A stretch of 64,000 nt of DNA from Xanthobacteraceae bacterium (GTDB taxonomy: Bacteria; Pseudomonadota; Alphaproteobacteria; Rhizobiales; Xanthobacteraceae), in the NCBI GenBank assembly GCA_019635585.1, contig JAHBZE010000002.1, forward strand, positions 124,001-188,000, read 5' to 3'. The notes beneath the pieces are model-generated. The model was not told the DNA's origin and made no database searches. It was given only the letters and a program-made list of their open reading frames with translations. Below, one piece after another: positions 43,918-51,711 of this stretch (the first letter of the stretch is position 1; every line of letters starts with the position of its first letter). The translations under genes and the position numbers were made by a program.

Positions 43918-44078
43918 GAGTCGCTCCCCGCCCGGCATAATGACTCATTTTGTGCATTCCGCGAATCCCGCCCGCCGGAGTGCGGTTTTGCCCGCGATGG
44001 AAGTGCCGCCGTATTTTCTCCGGAACCAAACGCGCGCTTCGCGGTTGCTTTTCGGGCGGCAGGGAATGGGAGAAACGA

Positions 44079-44240
44079 ATGGCAGACAATAGTGGCGGAA
44101 CGGGCCTCGCAGGCGTTCTGATCGGCGCGCTTCTCGTGCTGGTCATCGGTGGCGGCTTACTGATGATGACCGGTGTCATCGGCAAGCAGAACACCTCGAC
44201 CGTGTCGATCCAGCTTCCGAAAGTAGCGCCGTCGAAATAA
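44079..44240 (+). CDS. Small single-TM protein
   Basis: 53 residues: MADNSGGTGLAGVLIGALLV then a hydrophobic glycine-rich helix (residues ~9-35) and a short exposed tail with Ser/Thr and VSIQLPKVAPSK. GGGAGAAACGA precedes the ATG, and an intrinsic terminator follows at 44262, so this is probably a real monocistronic gene. The longer frame open from 43950 has no good start. It resembles many short membrane proteins of unknown role in Rhizobiales. Confidence 0.65.
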   Translation: MADNSGGTGLAGVLIGALLVLVIGGGLLMMTGVIGKQNTSTVSIQLPKVAPSK

Positions 44241-44261
44241 GAATTGCGACGACGCTGAAAT

Positions 44262-44287
44262 GGCCCCGCGCGATGCGGGGCCTTTTT
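44262..44287 (+). terminator. Intrinsic terminator
   Basis: GGCCCCGC (44262-44269), loop GCGAT, GCGGGGCC (44275-44282), then TTTTTC. It ends the small membrane-protein transcript. Confidence 0.93.
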
Positions 44288-44891
44288 CATTGCAGCCGCG
44301 CGGGGCGCGGCCGTAGTCCGGATGGCGGCCTTAGTCCGGATGAACGAGGGGTGCTGGCTACCGTGCGGGGATAAGCGTTTTTGCCTGCCCGCGTTTTCTT
44401 CTTTCCACGCAAGCCTTTCCGTGCAGTCCCGAAAAAATCTATCCCCGCTCCCTCCGCCGCGCGTAAATTCGCCTCGCCGTTTCCGTTCGAGGGCGCGCTC
44501 ATGAGGCGTCTTGATCGCGGGAAGCGGCCGGCGCCTGCTGGTGCGGTTCGCAGCCGTGTCACCGGGAGGCTTCGGGTCACCGTCCGCGCGCACTACGACG
44601 CGCCGCCAGTGCCCTTCGGGGCGCGGGCCTTCAACGGCCCGTGATGGCTGGAATGGAAACCGGAAGCATCGAAAGAAACGTCGATGCGGAAAGTTTCGGA
44701 AGCACGGTCCTGAAGCTGACAAAACGCCGAAAGCGAAGCGCTGCGAGACGATACGTGTCCCCGCTTACGGGACACGGGCCAACGAAGACGTGGCGTCCCG
44801 TGGCGCTTCGCGAACCCTCGAACTTTTCAAGGGCAGGAACAGGTGTGCGCGCCGTTTGACATTCCAGCCGGGCAAATTGCTAGATCGCGCC
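44288..44891. other. 604-bp stretch without a credible gene, hairpin-rich, possible structured RNA
   Basis: Several frames are open on both strands, but all give Arg/Ser/Pro-rich sequence with no protein character. On the + strand there are perfect stems: CGGGCC/GGCCCG at 44624-44641, GCATCGA/TCGATGC at 44666-44687, and CGTGTCCC/GGGACACG at 44754-44776, plus the small CGCCGAAAGCG loop at 44725. The overall look resembles a sequence I associate with multi-copy intergenic DNA in Bradyrhizobiaceae; I could not verify that. Candidate for a structured RNA or dispersed repeat. Confidence 0.4.
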
Positions 44892-45338
44892 ATGAAGCTG
44901 CACTGGTTCTGGAAATCGGTACTCGCGGGGCTCGCGGGCTCGGTCGCGCCGAACGTGCTGTTTTTTCTGAAAACGAGGCTCGGCATCCTGCCGGGCTTCG
45001 TGCCCTATGCCGAACTGCAGAAGACGCTCGCGATGCTGACCGGCGCCGATGTGCACCCGGCCGTGCCGTGGCTGCTTTCCTTCGTGAACGGTTCGCTCGT
45101 ACTCGGCCCGCTGTTTCGCGTGGCCTGTCCGCGCCTTCCGGGCGAAAGCGGCTTCGTGAAGGGCGTCTGGTTCGGCCTGATCGGCTGGCTCATCGTGAGC
45201 CTCATATTCCTGCCCGCGATCGGGCTCGGTGTCTTCGCCGCCAACGCTTCGCTCGGCCTCTGGCCCGCGCTCATGATGCTCGCGATGCTTTTGATCTACG
45301 GCGTCACCACCGGCCTGGTGCACGACTGGCTGCGCTAG
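44892..45338 (+). CDS. DUF6789-like four-TM membrane protein
   Basis: A 148-residue protein: MKLHWFWKSVLAGLAGSVAPNVLFFLKTRLGILPGF, then helices around WLLSFVNGSLVLGPLFRVAC, VWFGLIGWLIVSLIFLPAIG and LWPALMMLAMLLIYGVTTGL. This matches DUF6789/YagU-like proteins. The ATG 44892 begins the first membrane helix; the frame open upstream from 44511 runs through the non-coding hairpin region and is not used. The stop shares CTAG with the convergent CMD gene. Function unknown. Confidence 0.75.
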   Translation: MKLHWFWKSVLAGLAGSVAPNVLFFLKTRLGILPGFVPYAELQKTLAMLTGADVHPAVPWLLSFVNGSLVLGPLFRVACPRLPGESGFVKGVWFGLIGWLIVSLIFLPAIGLGVFAANASLGLWPALMMLAMLLIYGVTTGLVHDWLR

Positions 45339-45862
45339 ACCTTGTCGTCCCCTTCGACCTGCAGCGCCACCAGAAAACGCGACACCATATTATAGGACGC
45401 GATCGTGGCGGTGAGCTCGATCATGCCGCGCTCGTCGAAATGCTTCCGCGCCTCGGCGAAGACGCGCTCCGGCACTTTCACGTCGAGCGTCATCGTATCG
45501 GTATAGTCGAGCACCGCGCGCTGGAGCGGCGAAAACAGTTCCGAATTTTCCCAGTCTTCGAGCGCGTCGAGCTGCGGCTCCGAAACGCCTTCGCGCAGCG
45601 CAAAGGCCCGATGCTGCTCCGCCTCGTAGTTGGCGCCGTTGAGCTGCGCGATCCGCATGATGACAAGTTCGCGCAAGTCCCCGGCGAGTATCGCGCGCTG
45701 GCGGATCGCGGTCATGAGCGCGAGCCAGCCTTCGGCGACGACCGGGCTGTGCAAAAGCATGCGGTAGATATGCAGCACCTCGCCGCCGCGCTCGGCGGCG
45801 ATCCGGGCGGCAAGCGTGCGGATTTCCTCGCGGCCTATGTCGGCATAGGCCAGCCGCGCCAT
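45335..45862 (-). CDS. Carboxymuconolactone decarboxylase-family protein lacking the CxxC
   Basis: A 175-residue AhpD-like helical protein. ILAGDLRELVIMRIAQLNGANYEAEQHRAFALREGVSEPQLDAL follows the family pattern, but the peroxidatic CxxC of AhpD (GCxxCxxxH) is replaced by GANYEAEQH. The His remains. Thiol peroxidase activity is therefore not expected; a lyase or binding role is possible. It starts directly after the stop of the 65-residue ORF upstream, so the pair is an operon. Confidence 0.85.
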   Translation of the reverse strand: MARLAYADIGREEIRTLAARIAAERGGEVLHIYRMLLHSPVVAEGWLALMTAIRQRAILAGDLRELVIMRIAQLNGANYEAEQHRAFALREGVSEPQLDALEDWENSELFSPLQRAVLDYTDTMTLDVKVPERVFAEARKHFDERGMIELTATIASYNMVSRFLVALQVEGDDKV

Positions 45863-46060
45863 TTAGGCCGGCACCACGCGCAGCACCGAATGCAACCCGG
45901 ACTGCTTGTCGTAGAGCGAGACGTGGATCTGCGGGAATTTCTTTTTCATCTGCTCGCCCGCCGCTTGCGCCGCTTCGAGATTATCAAAGGAGGATTTGGT
46001 CTGCCGGTCGATCTGTAGCCAATAGCGGCCCGCTTCTTCGACGCGCTTCTGCCTCGACAT
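45863..46060 (-). CDS. Small hypothetical protein upstream of the CMD gene
   Basis: 65 residues, MSRQKRVEEAGRYWLQIDRQ, then TKSSFDNLEAAQAAGEQMKK and KFPQIHVSLYDKQSGLHSVL, ending RVVPA. The alternating strand-helix-strand pattern suggests a compact alpha/beta fold, and the W and Y positions look conserved-type. Its stop abuts the CMD start with no gap, which supports it being a real gene. No family recognised. Confidence 0.6.
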   Translation of the reverse strand: MSRQKRVEEAGRYWLQIDRQTKSSFDNLEAAQAAGEQMKKKFPQIHVSLYDKQSGLHSVLRVVPA

Positions 46061-46170
46061 TACACTTAGCCCTTAACGCGAATTGTCTTATGCGTAAGTG
46101 CTATGAGATTCGCGCCTCCGCACAAAGCAGCGCCGTGGATAAGTGAGGCTTGATTTTTCCGTGCGCCGCG

Positions 46171-47124
46171 CTAGCCGCCGGGCGCGAGCTTGCAGGCCGC
46201 TTCCGCGGTCATATTCGGAAGCCTGATCGTCGCGTCCTCGCCCTTGGTGGCAAGGCTCGCGAAGCTGCCCTCGTAGCGCGCGCCCGAACCGGATGGTACC
46301 TGCGGCAGTACGAGAAACTGGTCGGCCCACTCGAGGTAAGCATAACCCGGCTCGGCATTGACGAAACTCACCGCGATCGGCACCGGCACACCCTCGCAGC
46401 GCGCGACCAGCGGCCCGAAGCTGATGCTCTTCTCGTTCGGCTTACGCGCATCCGCGTAGCCCGTCCGCAGCTGATGCGCGCGGCGGACATACATCTCTGC
46501 CACGCAGTCATGATCGAAACAGGTGTCGCGCTGCTCGATCCACTTGCGCTGCGTATCGAGGAGTTGCTCGAAGCCGGGCGTCGCGTTCAACGCATCCGCC
46601 GCCAGCGCATAAAGCCGCGCGACTTCGCGGTCGAGCGTGGCGAGCCCGGCATCGCCGCAGACCAGCTTCTCGGCGTTCTTCTCCGCCTTGGCGCAGTCGA
46701 AACTCGGCACCACGCCCTGCATCGGCGGCACGGCAACTTGCGGCGCGGGCGGCTCAGGCTGCTGTGGCACCGCCGGAGACGTGCCCTCCGCAAGAAAGCG
46801 CGCCGACACCCAGCCTTTCACGCCGTCATGTTCGACCTCGCACCACGTCCGCCGCTGCGCGGCTTTCTTTTTAGCAGCGCTCGCTTTGTCCCATTGTTTC
46901 TGTGTGAGGCCGCCGCGATTGCAGCCGAGGTTCTTGATGCCGTCGGCGTCTTTCGGAATCTTGCCGACGATCTTCGCGTCCGCATTCGGTCTGCGGCGCA
47001 CGTTGACGTTATCGTCTTTATTCACGCCGGTGATACGGAAATAATGGGGGCCTTCGCTTTGCGCGAAGGCATGCGTCGTCACCGCAATACTGAAAAGAAA
47101 AGCCGCAATTGCAATTCGCCGCAT
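46171..47124 (-). CDS. Secreted SH3b + LprI-like + MliC-like protein (lysozyme-inhibitor architecture)
   Basis: A 317-residue exported protein (signal peptide 1-21, ending HAFA). Residues ~27-112 form a bacterial SH3-like domain (DDNVNVRRRPNADAKIVGKI ... GVKGWVSARFL) with two Cys. A Pro-rich linker follows at 115-138. Residues ~142-222 match the LprI/DUF1311 helical domain (FDCAKAEKNAEKLVCGDAGL, LDREVARLYALAADAL, CVAEMYVRRAHQLR). Residues ~240-312 resemble MliC/PliC (C-type lysozyme inhibitor) with RYEGSFASLATKGEDATIRL between two Cys. LprI and MliC both inhibit lysozyme in known cases. ATG 47124 is chosen as it starts the signal peptide. Confidence 0.82.
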   Translation of the reverse strand: MRRIAIAAFLFSIAVTTHAFAQSEGPHYFRITGVNKDDNVNVRRRPNADAKIVGKIPKDADGIKNLGCNRGGLTQKQWDKASAAKKKAAQRRTWCEVEHDGVKGWVSARFLAEGTSPAVPQQPEPPAPQVAVPPMQGVVPSFDCAKAEKNAEKLVCGDAGLATLDREVARLYALAADALNATPGFEQLLDTQRKWIEQRDTCFDHDCVAEMYVRRAHQLRTGYADARKPNEKSISFGPLVARCEGVPVPIAVSFVNAEPGYAYLEWADQFLVLPQVPSGSGARYEGSFASLATKGEDATIRLPNMTAEAACKLAPGG

Positions 47125-47209
47125 CGCTCCGCCCCGCCGCAGACATCTCGGCAAAGCTTATCACAATTCGTGCCGGGGTTGAGAGGCGAACGACACGGAC
47201 GGTGGAAAG

Positions 47210-47236
47210 AAAAAGCCCCGCCGAAGCGGGGCCTTT
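47210..47236 (-). terminator. Intrinsic terminator
   Basis: On the minus strand GCCCCGC-TTCG-GCGGGGC (47215-47232) with a UUCG tetraloop is followed by TTTTTC. It lies just after the glycine-zipper protein stop at 47240. Confidence 0.93.
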
Positions 47237-47239
47237 CCT

Positions 47240-47476
47240 TTAGCGGCAGAACGTGCGGCCGACATTGTCGACGTAGCAGTTCGAACCCGTCACGTGGTCG
47301 CCCACGACCGCGCCCGAAACAGCGCCAATGGCAATGCCGATCGGGCCGCCGATTACACCACCGACCACACCGCCCGTAACTGCACCGGTAAAGGCACCAC
47401 TCGGTTCAGCGCTGGCCGGAACGGTCGTCGCAATGGCCGCGAGCGAAATCGCGGCAGCCATGATGATCTTTTTCAT
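47240..47476 (-). CDS. Small secreted glycine-zipper protein
   Basis: 78 residues: signal peptide (MKKIIMAAAISLAAIATTVPASA), then a Gly/Ala/Val zipper (GAFTGAVTGGVVGGVIGGP and GIAIGAVSGAVVGDH) and a C-terminal part with two cysteines (GSNCYVDNVGRTFCR) that may form a disulfide. GAGAGACACC-type purines precede the ATG 47476. Glycine-zipper proteins of this kind insert in the outer membrane or oligomerise. Short conserved YVDNVGRTFCR-type tails are frequent in Bradyrhizobiaceae (from memory). Confidence 0.75.
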   Translation of the reverse strand: MKKIIMAAAISLAAIATTVPASAEPSGAFTGAVTGGVVGGVIGGPIGIAIGAVSGAVVGDHVTGSNCYVDNVGRTFCR

Positions 47477-47560
47477 GGGTGTCTCTCCTTCTCTCTCAGT
47501 CGCCTCGACGGTCAATAACCCGCTAAAGCGGAATTTGTTCCAAAAAAGGATGCGGCGCGC

Positions 47561-47782
47561 CTACTCCGGCTTCCATTTGATCTGAAACTCGATCTCTTCT
47601 TCGCCGTCGCTGCGCTCATGCTCGATGCTGAAGTCCGCGCGCGCGGGCACAGAAATGCGCTCCCCCGCGATCTGGATTTCGAACCGCTCTCCGGTTTCGA
47701 TGGCATCGGCAAGCCGCCGCAGCTTTTCGACGAATTGATCGAGCGGATAATTCTTTTCGATGTCGCGTTTTCCCTTGGTCAT
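47561..47782 (-). CDS. Amphi-Trp domain protein
   Basis: 73 residues. RRLADAIETGERFEIQIAGERISVPARADFSIEHERSDGEEEIEFQIKW is the amphi-Trp domain signature, a small beta domain ending in W. ATG 47782 (MTKGKRDIEKNYPLDQFVEKL) gives the usual N-terminus. The family is widespread in bacteria and archaea, and its function is not established. It stands alone with short gaps on both sides. Confidence 0.85.
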   Translation of the reverse strand: MTKGKRDIEKNYPLDQFVEKLRRLADAIETGERFEIQIAGERISVPARADFSIEHERSDGEEEIEFQIKWKPE

Positions 47783-47869
47783 GGTTCTCGCCTGGATGGA
47801 TTGAGGGTGCCGATATAGGCGAGGCAACGGGAGGCGCTATCCGTAGATCTCGGGATGCGGCATTTCGGA

Positions 47870-48364
47870 TCAGCGGCGCGTGCTGCTCATTCTTTCGAGC
47901 AACCGCTCGATTGCGAGCGACAAAAGTAGAAAGCCGACGACCAGCGCGACATAGAAATAGAACCCCGGCTTGATATCTACCGACCCGACGCCGATGCCCT
48001 TGAACGCAACGATGAGAACCGCGAGCAACATCACGTCGAGCATCGAAAGCCTGCCGAGCAGCACGAGCCAGCGCAGATAGGACGGCGCGTGCTTCAACTC
48101 GGCAAAATACCAGACGAACGTCATCGCAAGCATTTTCACCAGCGGCGCGACGATGCCCATCAACACGACGATGACGAATAGAAACTTGTCGATGCGGTAA
48201 AGGTCGATTGCCGCCTGCCACAGGCTGATATCGTTGCGCAGAAAGAACGAAATTCGGGTCGTGAGCAGCGGCTGAAACAGGACATAGCCGAACAGCAGAA
48301 TATTCGCGACGCTCAAAGGTCCGATTAGCCTTGCAAAACCCCTCGCCGCCTTTGCCGCCGTCAT
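47870..48364 (-). CDS. Paraquat-inducible protein A (PqiA) family
   Basis: A 164-residue protein with four TM helices, one PqiA repeat (E. coli PqiA has two plus zinc ribbons). FLFVIVVLMGIVAPLVKMLAM and LVLLGRLSMLDVMLLAVLIVAFKG, with the RLSMLDV motif, are the PqiA core. No zinc-ribbon cysteines are present. PqiA partners PqiB/MCE proteins in lipid transport, but no mce genes are nearby here. Confidence 0.88.
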   Translation of the reverse strand: MTAAKAARGFARLIGPLSVANILLFGYVLFQPLLTTRISFFLRNDISLWQAAIDLYRIDKFLFVIVVLMGIVAPLVKMLAMTFVWYFAELKHAPSYLRWLVLLGRLSMLDVMLLAVLIVAFKGIGVGSVDIKPGFYFYVALVVGFLLLSLAIERLLERMSSTRR

Positions 48365-48414
48365 GTGCGCTCCCCCGAAATTTCTTACAGGGCGAACGTC
48401 CGGCTGGCGAGGCG

Positions 48415-48618
48415 TCAGGCTTCCGGCATGTACCTGTCTTCGTTGAGCGCCTTGCCGCGATCCGCGCGCGGCGCTCTCAGGCCCGAACCGCCCGGACCGG
48501 TAGTCTGATTCGGCGCATCGCCAATGGCGGGATCATTGGGACTACCGATGGGCTGGCCCTCGTCGGCCCAGTCCCGCTCGGTGTCGGTGGTAAGCGGATG
48601 CTTCAGTTTGTCTGGCAT
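48415..48618 (-). CDS. Small hydrophilic hypothetical protein
   Basis: 67 residues, MPDKLKHPLTTDTERDWADE then GQPIGSPNDPAIGDAPNQTT, a Gly-rich turn, and ALNEDRYMPEA. It is disorder-like, acidic at the start, and has no hydrophobic segment. The composition looks protein-like rather than random, and similar short disordered proteins occur in Rhizobiales, but no ribosome site is strong. It is divergent from the histidine kinase gene. Confidence 0.45.
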   Translation of the reverse strand: MPDKLKHPLTTDTERDWADEGQPIGSPNDPAIGDAPNQTTGPGGSGLRAPRADRGKALNEDRYMPEA

Positions 48619-48773
48619 GCCGCGAAAAGCGCGAAGCGGTGCCTTTGTTCCATCCGGCAGCCTTCATCTCAAATAATTTGATTCAATTTTTTGCCGCAGC
48701 CGGGAAAGTCGCGGAACGGACTCAATGGCGGGCGAAAAGCCTCTATAGTTTCAGCATTGTTTCGGGGGCTTGC

Positions 48774-49706
48774 TTGATCGAAAAACCTTCGGCGCTCGCG
48801 CGCCGCGGATTTGCGCCGAACTCCACTGCGGGATTTCTCTTCGCGGTCGGCTGTATTGTAATCGCCGCGATACTTCGCTGGCTGCTCGGCATGTGGTTCG
48901 GCGCGACGCTTTATTTTGTCGCCTTCTTTCCAGCAGTCATCATCGCATCGCTCTTTGCCGGGTTCTGGCCAGGCATGCTTGCGCTCACTTTAAGCGTCGC
49001 CATCGGCATTTATTTCTTCATTCCAGCCAATCTTCTGATCGGTCTCCCCTCGCCGTTTCTTTCAAATCTGGCGATCTACTTGATCGCGGGTTTCTTCACG
49101 GTCTGGCTCGGCCAACTTTTCCGAACCGCAGTGCGCCAACTGCAAGCCGAACAGGCGCAGCGCGAATTGGTCTTGAAGGAGGTCGAGCATCGCGCCCGCA
49201 ACATGGGCGCGCTGGGCGCAGCGATCGTGCAGTTCTCGCTCCGGGATAACAAGGAAGCCGCCGATCTCATCAACAGCCGCATGCGCTCGCTCCAGGCGAC
49301 GAACGATCTGATCATCCGCGCGCCGGAAATGCAGCCGGATATCGGCAGCATTATCCGTCAGGAGTTGATGCCCTACGATCTGAACCGTTGTTCGTTCACC
49401 GGTGCCGGCCTGCGTCTCCGATCCGACATCGCGCGCGCAGTTTCCCTGATCGTTCACGAGCTCACAACCAACGCGGTAAAATACGGTGCATTTTCCGTGG
49501 CCGGCGGCAGGATCGACGTCGCCTGGCGTAGAAATGGCGACACGATCGAGATCGACTGGAAGGAATTCGGTGCCCCGGAACCTACCGCGAACCATGCCGG
49601 CTTCGGTACGCAGTTGATCGACGCCACTGTAAAAGGCCTCAACGGCTCGGCGGAGCGCGAATTCCGCGACGAAGGTTTGTCCTGCCGGATTACCCTGCGG
49701 ATCTGA
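48774..49706 (+). CDS. HWE-type sensor histidine kinase with DUF4118 membrane domain
   Basis: A 310-residue membrane kinase. Four TM helices of a DUF4118-like region (RWLLGMWFGATLYFVAFFPAVIIASLF, FLSNLAIYLIAGFFTVWLG) are followed by the HWE/HisKA_2 dimerisation motif ELVLKEVEHRARNMGA, with H as phosphoacceptor. The ATPase domain has IVHELTTNAVKYGAFS (N box) and HAGFGTQLID. The start is uncertain: TTG 48774 sits 6 nt behind GGGGG, while a GTG at 48639 would add an unlikely 45-residue extension. No response regulator is adjacent. Confidence 0.85.
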   Translation: MIEKPSALARRGFAPNSTAGFLFAVGCIVIAAILRWLLGMWFGATLYFVAFFPAVIIASLFAGFWPGMLALTLSVAIGIYFFIPANLLIGLPSPFLSNLAIYLIAGFFTVWLGQLFRTAVRQLQAEQAQRELVLKEVEHRARNMGALGAAIVQFSLRDNKEAADLINSRMRSLQATNDLIIRAPEMQPDIGSIIRQELMPYDLNRCSFTGAGLRLRSDIARAVSLIVHELTTNAVKYGAFSVAGGRIDVAWRRNGDTIEIDWKEFGAPEPTANHAGFGTQLIDATVKGLNGSAEREFRDEGLSCRITLRI

Positions 49707-49762
49707 TTGCATTTCGTATCCTGCCGCATAGCATCGCTCTGGACCGGAATCGGAGAAGTCGA

Positions 49763-50287
49763 ATGTTCCGCCTCGCGTCCGGCGCGGCCGCATTCATTCT
49801 GATCGTGCTGCCAGCGAGCTCGGCAGCAGCGGAAACCGTGGATTGCGGCAACGGAAATTATTGCCCCGCCGGTTACGCCTGCCTCGTTGGCGGCACCTGC
49901 GGACAACTCATCGACGTTCCGCGCGGCTCGACGAAAACGTCCACCGGCGGCTTCTGCGAACCGGGTTACGTCGAGCATCAATATCGTCCGGGCACCTGCG
50001 CGCCGACGAGTTACGAGCAGTGCAAGAACGGCTTCGCCTGTCCGCTAGGCAGCACCTGCACGGAGAACGGCCAGTGCGAAGGGCTGGAAGCGAACGGCCC
50101 GCCTTGCGGAAACACGCGCTGCATCACCGGCCGGATTTGTTCGACCAAGAACACCTGCATCAACCCGGACCTCATTCAGGACTGCGGCAACGGCAAAACA
50201 CTTTGCACAAAGGCTGCCGCCTGTCAGGAACCGCGCGGCTGCGTTTACGTGGCGCCCGAACGCATCCCGCAGACAAAAAAGGAATAA
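49763..50287 (+). CDS. Secreted protein with four tandem 4-Cys modules
   Basis: A 174-residue protein with a signal peptide (ends SSAAA). The mature part has 18 Cys. Four modules follow C-x4-6-C-x5-C-x5-C: CGNGNYCPAGYACLVGGTC, CKNGFACPLGSTCTENGQC, CGNTRCITGRICSTKNTC and CGNGKTLCTKAAACQEPRGC. Two extra Cys lie between modules 1 and 2. The spacing recalls small disulfide-rich granulin- or EGF-like knots, but I know no bacterial family with exactly this pattern. GGAATCGGAGAAGTCGA precedes the ATG. It is followed closely by an RDD protein gene. Structure is inferred from cysteine spacing only. Confidence 0.72.
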   Translation: MFRLASGAAAFILIVLPASSAAAETVDCGNGNYCPAGYACLVGGTCGQLIDVPRGSTKTSTGGFCEPGYVEHQYRPGTCAPTSYEQCKNGFACPLGSTCTENGQCEGLEANGPPCGNTRCITGRICSTKNTCINPDLIQDCGNGKTLCTKAAACQEPRGCVYVAPERIPQTKKE

Positions 50288-50343
50288 GCCGGACTTGTGC
50301 AGCCGGGCACCGCTCCCCACGTGCAGTCCAAACGGAGGTCGGC

Positions 50344-50868
50344 ATGCCCGCACAAGCCCAGATCGGTACCTCGAACGAGCCCCGCCCGCACGCTTACGAT
50401 CCGGTGACGCAGCCGGAGCTTTTCGAGGGCGTACTATCGCGGCGTATTCTTGCGTTCCTGATCGATGCAACGATCGTCTTGGTACCGGTCGTCGTCCTCA
50501 GTTTGTTCATGCTGATCTTTACGGTCGTGACGCTTGGTTTCGGCGCGGTAGTCTTCGGCCTGCTGGGTCCGATCGCGATGATCTGGGCCGTATTCTACGT
50601 GGGACTCACCTTGGGCTCGCCGCACTCGGCAACTTACGGCATGCGAATGATGGGTTTGCAAATGCGCACCTGGTACGGCGCGCCGATGTATTTCCTGCTG
50701 GGCGCCGTGCACGCGCTTTTCTTCTGGGTGCTTTCGAGCGCGCTAACGCCGCTCATACTGATTGTCGCACTGTTCAATTTGCGGCGGCGGACGCTCCACG
50801 ACTATCTGACGGGCACCGTCATGATTAATGACGAGGCACGCGCTGCCTCGCTGCGGCGACATCCGTAA
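50344..50868 (+). CDS. RDD family membrane protein
   Basis: A 174-residue protein. GVLSRRILAFLIDATIVLVPVVVLSLFML holds the R and D of the RDD motif in TM1. Two further hydrophobic stretches follow (LGPIAMIWAVFYVGLTLG, YFLLGAVHALFFWVLSS), and the end has LFNLRRRTLHDYLTGTVMI, the second Arg/Asp motif. CGGAGGTCGGC precedes ATG 50344, a strong ribosome site. RDD proteins are proposed Na+/H+ or other transporters. 56 bp separate it from the Cys-rich gene, so they may be co-transcribed. Confidence 0.88.
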   Translation: MPAQAQIGTSNEPRPHAYDPVTQPELFEGVLSRRILAFLIDATIVLVPVVVLSLFMLIFTVVTLGFGAVVFGLLGPIAMIWAVFYVGLTLGSPHSATYGMRMMGLQMRTWYGAPMYFLLGAVHALFFWVLSSALTPLILIVALFNLRRRTLHDYLTGTVMINDEARAASLRRHP

Positions 50869-50958
50869 CAAAAAGCATGTCATGAAAACGCCCTTTGACG
50901 GGGCAAGATGAAAGCGCGATGATTCAATCGTACTAGCGCCAGAGGCGATTCCGGGCCG

Positions 50959-51711
50959 GTGACAAAGCATTCGCGCGATACCCCCCAGTTCTTCCTGACC
51001 AGCCCTTCGGCCTGTCCCTATTTGCCAGGCAAGAAAGAGCGCAAGGTCTTTACGCACCTCGTCGGCGAGCGCGCGCCCGAAATCAACGACATCCTGACGC
51101 TTGGCGGCTTCCGCCGCTCGCAATCGATTGCCTATCGCCCCGCCTGCGAAGCGTGCCGAGCGTGTGTCTCGGTGCGTGTGGTCGTCAACGACTTCGCGCC
51201 CCACCGCACCTTCAAGCGCGCGCTGAAAACCAACGCGGACATCGTCGGCAATGCACGCCAACCAATCCCGACCGCCGAGCAGTATTCGCTATTCCGGCAT
51301 TATCTCGACTCGCGTCACGCCGACGGTGGCATGGTCGATATGACCGTGCTCGACTATTCGATGATGGTGGAAGACAGCCACGTCCGCTCGCGGCTGATCG
51401 AGTACCGCCCGCGCGGACCTGACACGTTTCTCACCGGGCGCGGCGAAGGCCCGCTTATCGCCGTCGCATTGACCGACGTGCTCTCCGATGGCCTGTCGAT
51501 GGTCTATTCCTTCTACGATCCGGAAATCGCGCGAGAGCGCTCGCTGGGCACCTTCCTGATCCTTGACCACATCGAGCGCGCGCGGCGAATGGGCTTGCCT
51601 TACGTTTATCTCGGCTATTGGGTCGATGGCGCGAAGAAGATGGACTACAAGAAACGCTTCCTGCCGCAGGAACGCCTGATGCAGGACGGTTGGAAGCGTT
51701 TCGAAAAATAG
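50959..51711 (+). CDS. bpt: Aspartate/glutamate leucyltransferase (Bpt; arginyl-tRNA-protein transferase family)
   Basis: A 250-residue N-end rule aminoacyl-tRNA transferase. The first part has [21 protein letters not shown] and [24 protein letters not shown], the N-terminal ATE domain with the CxxC pair. The second part has [31 protein letters not shown] and [20 protein letters not shown], the GNAT-like catalytic domain. It moves Leu (Bpt) or Arg to acidic N-termini, targeting them for ClpS/ClpAP. GTG start. Its stop abuts the converging MetF-like gene. Confidence 0.93.
   Translation: MTKHSRDTPQFFLTSPSACPYLPGKKERKVFTHLVGERAPEINDILTLGGFRRSQSIAYRPACEACRACVSVRVVVNDFAPHRTFKRALKTNADIVGNARQPIPTAEQYSLFRHYLDSRHADGGMVDMTVLDYSMMVEDSHVRSRLIEYRPRGPDTFLTGRGEGPLIAVALTDVLSDGLSMVYSFYDPEIARERSLGTFLILDHIERARRMGLPYVYLGYWVDGAKKMDYKKRFLPQERLMQDGWKRFEK

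Noticed and set aside
44287-44986. Several ORFs on both strands in the hairpin-rich stretch
   Set aside because: All are Arg/Ser/Pro-rich with no secondary-structure pattern, overlap each other, and lack ribosome sites; the region is better treated as non-coding.
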